Assembly (NCBI GenBank): GCA_964417785.1
Contig: CAYQJO010000142.1
Span: forward strand, 1-11,392
Reading direction: 5' to 3'
From: DAOTUL01 sp034437435
GTDB taxonomy: Bacteria; Chloroflexota; Anaerolineae; Aggregatilineales; Phototrophicaceae
Length of the DNA stretch: 11,392 bases
The translations under genes and the position numbers were made by a program. The notes beneath the pieces were generated by a model that saw nothing but the letters and a program-made list of their open reading frames with translations, ran no database searches and was not told where the DNA came from. Numbering within the stretch: the first letter of the stretch is position 1; every line of letters begins with the position of its first letter. Positions 6,200-11,392 of the stretch are shown one piece after another.

Positions 6200-6870
6200 T
6201 AGAGACAGATGAATCAGGATGGCGAATGATGGTTGATCAGACGTTAGAGACAGTCGAACACAAAGAAAAAACGCAGGGCCAGCGGATGAGTTTTCAGAAT
6301 TATCTGACGCAGTATGACGGGCAGTACGCGGAGTGGCTGGTTGACAGGGTGGAGGTGCATGTGGCAAACAACGTACCGCACCAGGTACTTCTGGGGTTCT
6401 TGCACACTATTTTGAGCCTATATCTGGGATTCCGGCCCATTGGCAAGGTGCTGCTGGCTGGTGTCGCGATGTTTATCGATGAGGACACGCCAGCCCGTCA
6501 GCCAGATTTGTTGATTATTTTCAACGAGAATCTGGAAAGAGTGCAGGAAAATCATCTGCATGGCCCGGCGGACATTGCGGTGGAGATCATCTCGCCGGAG
6601 AGCAGCAAGCGGGACCGGGGCGACAAGTTTGATGAGTACGAAGCTGCCGGTGTGCGCGAATACTGGCTGTTTGACCCGGTGCGCCAGGAAGCCCGCATTT
6701 ACGCCCTGAACGCTGAAGGTCACTACAATCCGGTGTCACTGGATGAGGAAGGCCGTCTGGTATCGACCTTGCTGCCGGGCTTTGCGCTGGGTCCTGAAGG
6801 GCTGTGGCGTGAGGAACCGCCCCAGGGCGAGGCGTTAATCACGCTGGCGCGGGCGATGGCTGGAGCGTAA
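6196..6870 (+). CDS. Uma2-family protein (DUF820, PD-(D/E)XK nuclease fold)
   Basis: A 224-residue protein. The Uma2 core spans about 31-172: MSFQNYLTQ, RQPDLLII, GPADIAVEIISPES, RDRGDKFDEYEAAGVREYWL and DPVRQEARIYAL. The predicted PD-(D/E)XK residues are kept: Asp104, Glu130 and Lys144. The usual early segment with a Gly-Glu pair is altered (EWLVDRVEVHV). The family's biological role is not established; it is expanded in Cyanobacteria and Chloroflexota. The ATG at 6196 overlaps the rodA stop (ATGA). Starts at 6226 or 6229, after an AGGA at 6216, are also possible and would drop about ten non-conserved residues. It looks like an insertion between the SEDS and PBP genes. Confidence 0.85.
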   Translation: MIETDESGWRMMVDQTLETVEHKEKTQGQRMSFQNYLTQYDGQYAEWLVDRVEVHVANNVPHQVLLGFLHTILSLYLGFRPIGKVLLAGVAMFIDEDTPARQPDLLIIFNENLERVQENHLHGPADIAVEIISPESSKRDRGDKFDEYEAAGVREYWLFDPVRQEARIYALNAEGHYNPVSLDEEGRLVSTLLPGFALGPEGLWREEPPQGEALITLARAMAGA

Positions 6871-6872
6871 GT

Positions 6873-8276
6873 TTGTACTTCACGCGGGAAATCCAGCGAC
6901 TGCTGCTCGGCCTGTTGATCGCTTTCGGAATGGTGGGTGTGGCGGCTGCGTATTGGGTCGTCACCGGACCGGAGCGTATCCTCATTCGTGACGATAATCC
7001 ACGCCGTGTGGAAGATCAGGTCCGTCTGCTGCGCGGTGCGATTGTGGACCGCAATGGCGAAGTGCTGGTGGAATCGCATACAGCGGAGACGGGGAACGCT
7101 GACCGCACCTATTTGTATCCTTCGATCTACAGTGCTGTCGGATATGCCAGTCTACGTTATGGTGAAAGCGGTGCGGAGGCGGCCTTCAATGAACTGCTGC
7201 GGGGTGAGACGCTATCCTGGAGTCTGGATCAATTCGTCCGGGAGGACCTGCTGCATCAACCACAGCAGGGGACTGATGTGCGTTTGACACTTGACCTGGA
7301 CATCCAGAATCGTATGTTACAGTTAATGGCACCGCACTGGGGGGCTGCTGTGGTGGTTTCAGTCCCCGATGGTGAGATATTGGGCATGGTCAGTTTGCCT
7401 ACCTATGATTCTGATTCCCTGGATGACAATTGGGATACGCTGGTTGTGGCCGAGGGACAACCGTTCTTCAATCGCGTCTTACAAGGTAGTTATCAGCCCG
7501 GCGGGACCATGCACACGCTCCTGATTGCAGCGGCGCTGGTCCATGATATGCCGCTTGAATCCAGCTATGCCAACAACCCGGTCGACCTGGGCGATATCGT
7601 GTTGGACTGTATTATCCGTCCGCCGACGACGACATTGACGCTGGAATTGGCTTTTCACTATGGATGCCCCGGCCCATTCGCTGAATTGGTCGATCAGATC
7701 GGACGTGATACCGTTCAAACCGGCGTCGGAATCCTGTACGAACCGCTGCCGCTCACGCTTAACGGCTATGTGCCTGATTTTGAGCCGCAGCCGCATCCGG
7801 AAAGTTTTGATCTGGATGAGGCATTGGGTCAGGGCGAGATCACCTTCACCCCGCTGCAAATGGCGTTGATGACGGCAGCCCTCATCAACGACGGTAACGC
7901 CCCGCATCCATATACCCTGCTGCAAACACGCATACCAGGTCGTGATGGCTGGACCGATGTGGTGCAGGTGCAGCCGGATTATCCGCTGATGACGGCGCAG
8001 ACCGCCGCTCAGATTGCCGATTTGTTCCGCCGGTCAGCGGTACAGGGGACGGCCCGGCAAGCCTTTCGTAGTGGCCTGGGCCTCGGTGGACACGCTGCCC
8101 TGGCTTATGCTGGTGAGCAGACCCATGTCGTGTTTACCGGTTTCGTGCGTGGCGAATCGGGTGAAGGAGCGGCGGTCGCGCTGGTCCTGGAACGGACGCA
8201 AGATGTCCGCGCCGCTTCACGGATTGGTGGCAGCATTCTTCAGACCACGTTACAGGAGATCGAAACTGATGGATGA
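6873..8276 (+). CDS. Class B penicillin-binding protein homologue with degenerate active site
   Basis: A 467-residue protein with one N-terminal membrane helix (about 8-30) and an outside part shaped like PbpA/FtsI: RGAIVDRNGEVLV (54-66), LTLDLDIQNRML (138-149), GAAVVVSVPDGEILGMVSLP (157-176), FFNRVLQGSYQPG (198-210) and GQGEITFTPLQMALMTAALI (319-338). All three catalytic motifs are lost. The SxxK slot reads GTMH (211-214), with Gly for the nucleophile Ser and His for Lys. The SxN slot reads GCP (264-266). The KTG slot reads LGG (404-406). It should not cross-link peptidoglycan or bind penicillin covalently. The frame is intact and the rest of the fold conserved, so this looks like a maintained pseudoenzyme, not decay. 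Start TTG 6873 has GGAG 7 bases upstream. Confidence 0.87.
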   Translation: MYFTREIQRLLLGLLIAFGMVGVAAAYWVVTGPERILIRDDNPRRVEDQVRLLRGAIVDRNGEVLVESHTAETGNADRTYLYPSIYSAVGYASLRYGESGAEAAFNELLRGETLSWSLDQFVREDLLHQPQQGTDVRLTLDLDIQNRMLQLMAPHWGAAVVVSVPDGEILGMVSLPTYDSDSLDDNWDTLVVAEGQPFFNRVLQGSYQPGGTMHTLLIAAALVHDMPLESSYANNPVDLGDIVLDCIIRPPTTTLTLELAFHYGCPGPFAELVDQIGRDTVQTGVGILYEPLPLTLNGYVPDFEPQPHPESFDLDEALGQGEITFTPLQMALMTAALINDGNAPHPYTLLQTRIPGRDGWTDVVQVQPDYPLMTAQTAAQIADLFRRSAVQGTARQAFRSGLGLGGHAALAYAGEQTHVVFTGFVRGESGEGAAVALVLERTQDVRAASRIGGSILQTTLQEIETDG

Positions 8277-9555
8277 TAAACCGCGTCGCAGCCTGCTGGA
8301 TGAGATTCGTGCTTCCCGTGAGCGGGGCGAGCCAGAGTTTTTGTCGTCGCGTGAGGGGCGGCGACGCTTCTCTGTTGCGGCTTTGCTGGAACGTATTGTA
8401 ACGGCTTTTGTGGAAGAACATGGGCGCGATAGCGCCGCACTGATAGCCGCAAAGACCGAAGCTGACAAAATCAAGCTGGTTCTGGCGGTGGCGGACTATA
8501 TCATCGCCGTTGAGTCGATCACGATCTCACCTGAGGACAAGGCTGGGATCGTAGAGCAGGCTTACAGCGAGTTGTTCACTTACGGCCCATTGGATGCGTA
8601 TTTCACCGACGAAGGTGTGACTACTATCGCCCTTGATGGCCCGGATAAGGCGTCGATACGGTATGGACACGGGGAATTGACACCGGTGGGGGTGCTGTTT
8701 GAGGATCGGTTTCACCTGGAAAAGGTCATCAGGCGGTTGCTGGTTGACAGCGGCGCAGACTTGATACCGGAAATGCCGTTGATCGAGACTGGCCTGCGAG
8801 TCAATGAGCGACGGATGTGTGTCAATGTGGCGGCACCGCCAGCAACAATCGAGTTGACTGCTGATATTCGTCTCCATCCAACGGAGCCGCCGTCGCTCGA
8901 CTCGATGGTGGCTGTGGGTGTGATGCCTGCCCAGGCCGCTGCGTTTTTGCAGGCGTTGGCCCGATCTGAACATGGATTTGTGATTGTTGGCGACACTGAG
9001 TCGGGCAAGACGACCTTGATGGGAGCGCTGGCGAGACTAATTCCGCAATCGATGATCGCGGTTGAGCGAGCTGGCGAACTGGCACTTGTGGAGGAGGCGC
9101 AGCGATTGACGGTCGAATGGCCGGTTGGTGAAAGCGCCGGGATGACGCTGCAACAGCAGGTGGAAAAGGCGCTGGAACAGCAACCGTCATTGATCCTGCT
9201 CGATGAAGTCCGCGCCGATGAGGCTCATGCCGTTGCACCGCTGCTGTTGGTAGACAATCCACCGCGCCAGATGTGGACGTTTCGCGGCCCGGCGGATAGT
9301 AAGCGGCTGCTCTCGGCATTGGGGATGCTGGCCCGGCGCAGTGATCCGGGCCAGGGCGAGGTGCTGGTTCAGGCATTGTACCGGCGGCTGCCCTTCGTGG
9401 TCACATTACGCCGCCGCCAGGGACAGATTCGATTGCATAGTATCGCCGAATGGCAGTTTGCCGATGGGGCTGAATATCCCGACTACGCGGAATTGATGGC
9501 GATGGGGTGGGATGGACTGGAAAGTACCGGTCGGCAGCCAGAACGAAACATTTAG
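8269..9555 (+). CDS. Divergent CpaF/VirB11-like type II/IV secretion ATPase
   Basis: A 428-residue protein of the T2SSE/CpaF ATPase family. The N-terminal half (about 90-215) resembles the CpaF N domain (YGPLDAYFTDEGVTTIALDG). Walker A is intact (GDTESGKTT, 241-249). Walker B/Asp region reads SLILLDEVRADEA (307-319), with Asp where CpaF has Gly in GEVRGxEA. The His box (TxHAN) is lost: TFRGPADSKRLL at 337-348. ATP binding is likely; hydrolysis coupling may differ. No TadB/TadC, pilin or prepilin peptidase genes are in the window. AGGAG at 8254-8258 sets ATG 8269, which overlaps the PBP gene by 8 bases. The frame stays open back to 8014, but that part is antecedent PBP sequence. Confidence 0.82.
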   Translation: MDDKPRRSLLDEIRASRERGEPEFLSSREGRRRFSVAALLERIVTAFVEEHGRDSAALIAAKTEADKIKLVLAVADYIIAVESITISPEDKAGIVEQAYSELFTYGPLDAYFTDEGVTTIALDGPDKASIRYGHGELTPVGVLFEDRFHLEKVIRRLLVDSGADLIPEMPLIETGLRVNERRMCVNVAAPPATIELTADIRLHPTEPPSLDSMVAVGVMPAQAAAFLQALARSEHGFVIVGDTESGKTTLMGALARLIPQSMIAVERAGELALVEEAQRLTVEWPVGESAGMTLQQQVEKALEQQPSLILLDEVRADEAHAVAPLLLVDNPPRQMWTFRGPADSKRLLSALGMLARRSDPGQGEVLVQALYRRLPFVVTLRRRQGQIRLHSIAEWQFADGAEYPDYAELMAMGWDGLESTGRQPERNI

Positions 9556-9597
9556 ATGTTATGACGAATGTCACTGGTCGAGAGGTTGTGCTGCCTG

Positions 9598-9624
9598 TAT
9601 TATACATTCAGCTATTTGAATGTA
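9598..9624 (+). promoter_or_regulatory. arsR promoter and operator (site 1)
   Basis: A perfect inverted repeat, TACATTCA (9603-9610) and TGAATGTA (9617-9624) with a 6-base centre, directly follows a -10-like TATTAT (9598-9603). The -35 is poor. A repressor bound here would cover the transcription start, as expected for ArsR-family autoregulation. The start codon (GTG 9638) is 13 bases downstream. Confidence 0.75.
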
Positions 9625-9637
9625 ATGGGGCGGCAAG

Positions 9638-9976
9638 GTGATCCAGTACGAAGACCCGGCGGTCTGGCTCAAACTGATGGGACATCCGGTGCGTCTGCAA
9701 ATCCTGAACATGCTGCGTGCTGGCGAGATATGCGTCTGCCATATCGAACATACACTCAATCGCCGCCAGGCTTATATTTCGCAGCAGCTTATGGTTCTGC
9801 GTGATGCTGGACTGGTGCAATCACGCAAGGATGGCTTGCAAGTGTACTATCGCCTGGCGAATAACACCGTTGAGGCTTTGTTGTCGGTCCTCTTTGGCCC
9901 GCCAGTAAGCCCTCAAATACAGGATGGCTGTAATTGCCCCGTCTGTTTGACCGTATTCATCACCGAGATCGAATAA
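9638..9976 (+). CDS. ArsR/SmtB-family metal(loid)-responsive repressor
   Basis: A 112-residue winged helix-turn-helix protein. DPAVWLKLMGHPVRLQILNM (6-25), a DNA-recognition part RRQAYISQQLMVLRDAGLV (42-60) and the wing RKDGLQVYYRLA (63-74) are typical. The CxC motif ICVCHIEHTL (Cys32, Cys34) corresponds to the thiophilic metalloid site of ArsR proteins (ELCVCDL). Three more cysteines near the C-terminus, CNCPVC (98-103), could form a second site. On ligand binding it should leave its operator. GTG 9638 has GGGG 7 bases upstream; ATG 9625 is out of frame. It is followed after 16 bp by the first thioredoxin-like gene, so both are expressed together. The inducer cannot be read from sequence. 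Confidence 0.92.
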   Translation: MIQYEDPAVWLKLMGHPVRLQILNMLRAGEICVCHIEHTLNRRQAYISQQLMVLRDAGLVQSRKDGLQVYYRLANNTVEALLSVLFGPPVSPQIQDGCNCPVCLTVFITEIE

Positions 9977-9992
9977 ATAGGAGAACGAACCC

Positions 9993-10241
9993 ATGTTAGA
10001 TGTCAAAGTCCTCGGCTCCGGCTGCGCGAATTGCCAGAAACTCGAACGCGAAACACGCACGGCACTGGACGGTGCCAGCATTTCTTATGAACTCACAAAG
10101 GTCACCGACTTTGCCGACATCGCGGCCTACGGCGTGATGCAAACGCCAGCATTGGTGATAAACGAAACAGTGCTATCCAGCGGCAAGATTCCCAAACAGG
10201 AACAAATCGTGACCTGGGCGCGTGAACAAGTAGACGCCTAA
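9993..10241 (+). CDS. Small thioredoxin-like protein (redox-active disulfide family), copy 1
   Basis: An 82-residue protein of the short thioredoxin/glutaredoxin-like type (redox-active disulfide protein 2 family). It has CANC at 11-14 after a beta strand (LDVKVLGSG) and the cis-proline motif TPAL at 51-54. AGGAG at 9979-9983 sets ATG 9993. Such proteins often sit next to COG0701 permeases and ArsR repressors, where they may carry or reduce a thiol-bound metal(loid), but the reaction is not established. It is the last gene of the arsR transcript, before a terminator. It shares the fold, motif positions and much sequence with the gene at 10340. Confidence 0.87.
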   Translation: MLDVKVLGSGCANCQKLERETRTALDGASISYELTKVTDFADIAAYGVMQTPALVINETVLSSGKIPKQEQIVTWAREQVDA

Positions 10242-10256
10242 ACTCCAATTTTCTAT

Positions 10257-10281
10257 GCCCTGCCCCTGGGTAGGGCTTTTT
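10257..10281 (+). terminator. Intrinsic terminator after the arsR-thioredoxin unit
   Basis: GCCCT (10257-10261) pairs with AGGGC (10272-10276); the stem continues through a G-T wobble and C-G pairs, followed by TTTTT (10277-10281). It separates two transcripts of the same module. Confidence 0.72.
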
Positions 10282-10292
10282 GTTCGTACATT

Positions 10293-10313
10293 TATATTCG
10301 GGTTTTTGAATGT
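10293..10313 (+). promoter_or_regulatory. Second ArsR-type operator with -10-like element
   Basis: Bases 10294-10313 match the core of the arsR operator (9604-9623) at 16 of 20 positions with the same spacing; the right half TGAATGT is exact (10307-10313). TATATT (10293-10298) overlaps its left half and may be a -10. It lies 27 bases before the second thioredoxin-like gene, so the same repressor probably controls that gene and the permease. No good -35 is visible. Confidence 0.6.
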
Positions 10314-10339
10314 GGAGCTGACAATCGAAAGGACCGTCT

Positions 10340-10606
10340 ATGCTTGTCATAAAAATCCTGGGTGCCAGTTGTCCGAAGTGCAGGCGATTGGAACAAGAGG
10401 TACATGATTGCCTGAACGAACTTAAAATCGACTGCGAAATTATCAAGCTTGATGATTTTACAGACTTTATGTACTACGGCATCTTGAAGCTGCCGGGGCT
10501 GGTAATGAACGACATTTTGCTATCAACCGGGCGTGTTCCCAGGCGTTCCCAGATTGCTGCATGGGTAGCACAGGTTCAATTGGCTGAGAAGAACACATCC
10601 GAATAA
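10340..10606 (+). CDS. Small thioredoxin-like protein, copy 2
   Basis: An 88-residue paralogue of the gene at 9993. It shares the MLxxKxLGxxC start, CPKC at 11-14, the cis-proline motif LPGL at 51-54 and an LSxGxxP segment at 61-67. It adds two cysteines (24, 32) and a polar C-terminal tail. AAAGGA lies about 6 bases before ATG 10340. It has its own promoter/operator region and precedes the permease by 20 bp, so the two are probably co-transcribed. Presumably it serves as thiol partner of the permease or its substrate; that is inferred from context only. Confidence 0.86.
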   Translation: MLVIKILGASCPKCRRLEQEVHDCLNELKIDCEIIKLDDFTDFMYYGILKLPGLVMNDILLSTGRVPRRSQIAAWVAQVQLAEKNTSE

Positions 10607-10626
10607 CCATATTGGAGTACATGATT

Positions 10627-11392
10627 ATGCAACTGGCACAACTCAAACCCACCCGTGAGGATCAGCGATCATTCTTTGTCGTGGGCATCCTGGCTGTTTT
10701 GTGGTTTATCGCCTATAACAACCTGCAACCCATAGCAGATTGGATTACCTACACGGTTCTCAACTTCAACCATGAAAGTCGACTTGGCGAGTCTCTCAAC
10801 TTCTTCATCTACGATGTACCCAAAATCCTGCTGCTGCTTTCCGGGATGATCTTCCTCATCACGTTGGTGCAGACCTTCATCGACACCAACAAGGTGCGGG
10901 AAGTTGTCGAGAAACGCGGTGAGGGTGTGGGGAATTTAATGGCTTCCGTCTTCGGTGCGATTACGCCCTTTTGCTCCTGCTCGTCCGTGCCGCTGTTCAT
11001 CGGTTTCGTGCAGGCGGGGATTCCGCTGGGAATCACCTTCTCATTCCTGATTACCTCACCGATTATGAATGAAGTTGCGTTCGTGCTGCTGCTGGGGCTT
11101 TTCGGTTGGGAAGTGGCGTTACTGTATCTGGCGTCGGGCATCACGATAGGTGTAGTTGCCGGGTTGATTTTGGGGCGGATGAACCTGGAAAACCATGTAG
11201 AAGACTTTGTCTACGCCATCAAAGCCAAAGGCCACCAACCGGGCAGTGCTATCGAGGAAAAACTGACGTGGCAGGAACGCTTCCAGCAAGCATCCGAGAG
11301 TACCCGCGAGATTGTCGGCAAGGTGTGGCTGTTTGTTATGATCGGCATTGGGATCGGCGCGTTTATTCATGGCTTTGTGCCAGAGGATGCGC
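10627..11392 (+). CDS. COG0701/PF03773 permease (ArsP/YraQ-like), partial
   Basis: The 3' end is beyond the window; 255 codons are visible. It is a polytopic membrane protein with helices at about 17-33 and 62-81, a cysteine-bearing motif TPFCSCSSVPLFIGF, a further motif TSPIMNEVAFVLLLG, then a polar loop and another helix. These are hallmarks of the ArsP_1 permease family, in which ArsP exports trivalent methyl arsenicals; other members have no known substrate. The CSC motif could bind a thiophilic substrate. GGAG at 10614-10617 is 9 bases from ATG 10627 but 3 from ATG 10621, so 10627 is chosen. Context with CxC ArsR and CxxC proteins supports metal(loid) handling. Confidence 0.88.
   Translation, partial: MQLAQLKPTREDQRSFFVVGILAVLWFIAYNNLQPIADWITYTVLNFNHESRLGESLNFFIYDVPKILLLLSGMIFLITLVQTFIDTNKVREVVEKRGEGVGNLMASVFGAITPFCSCSSVPLFIGFVQAGIPLGITFSFLITSPIMNEVAFVLLLGLFGWEVALLYLASGITIGVVAGLILGRMNLENHVEDFVYAIKAKGHQPGSAIEEKLTWQERFQQASESTREIVGKVWLFVMIGIGIGAFIHGFVPEDA

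Noticed and set aside
8014..8268. N-terminal extension of the CpaF-like ATPase
   Set aside because: This stretch codes for the conserved end of the PBP homologue in another frame; AGGAG at 8254-8258 and the start MDDKPRR at 8269 fit a normal start.
9638..11392. Classical arsenic (ars) resistance operon
   Set aside because: No ArsB, Acr3, ArsC or ArsM gene is visible; only the repressor type and an ArsP-like permease point that way, so no specific substrate is assigned.

Overview
The window reads as a piece of a moderately GC-rich bacterial chromosome, most likely Chloroflexota (Anaerolineae-like). This is inferred from gene order, the Thr/Pro-rich linker in the PpiC protein, the actinobacteria-like FHA/SEDS/PBP cluster, the Uma2 gene and the hairpin-rich intergenic repeats. 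I could not run a taxonomic search. All supported genes are on the + strand, and I see no tRNA, rRNA, CRISPR array or insertion sequence.

Layout. Bases 1-422 are non-coding: two near-identical 70-bp repeats 155 bp apart, further hairpins, a candidate promoter (301-329) and a leader hairpin just before rpsF. Bases 423-2766 hold rpsF, ssb, rpsR and a membrane-anchored PpiC-type prolyl isomerase, closed by a strong intrinsic terminator (2773-2799). Bases 2863-9555 are one very tight gene series with overlaps or gaps of at most 12 nt: an FhaA-like protein, an FhaB-like membrane FHA protein, MTA phosphorylase, a RodA/FtsW (SEDS) protein, a Uma2-family protein, a class B PBP homologue and a divergent CpaF-like secretion ATPase. 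Its promoter has a perfect TATAAT placed so that the transcript should begin at the first start codon, i.e. leaderless. Bases 9556-11392 are a thiol/metalloid-type module: a CxC ArsR repressor, a small thioredoxin-like protein, a terminator, a second thioredoxin-like protein and a COG0701 (ArsP/YraQ-like) permease cut by the window end. Two copies of one inverted-repeat operator sit in front of the two halves.

How the genes fit together. The middle cluster recalls the mycobacterial fhaA-fhaB-pstP-rodA-pbpA-pknA-pknB cell-wall locus, but without the phosphatase and kinases in view. The PBP homologue has lost all three transpeptidase motifs (SxxK to GTMH, SxN to GCP, KTG to LGG). The SEDS protein has Glu where an Asp is expected in its extracellular loop. 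The CpaF-like ATPase has lost the TxHAN histidine and has no TadB/TadC next to it. My main proposal is that this operon encodes a SEDS/PBP-like membrane complex that no longer does standard peptidoglycan cross-linking and is tied to FHA phospho-reading and to an orphan ATPase. The last module is probably derepressed by a thiophilic metal(loid), with the permease moving a substrate handled by the paired CxxC proteins.
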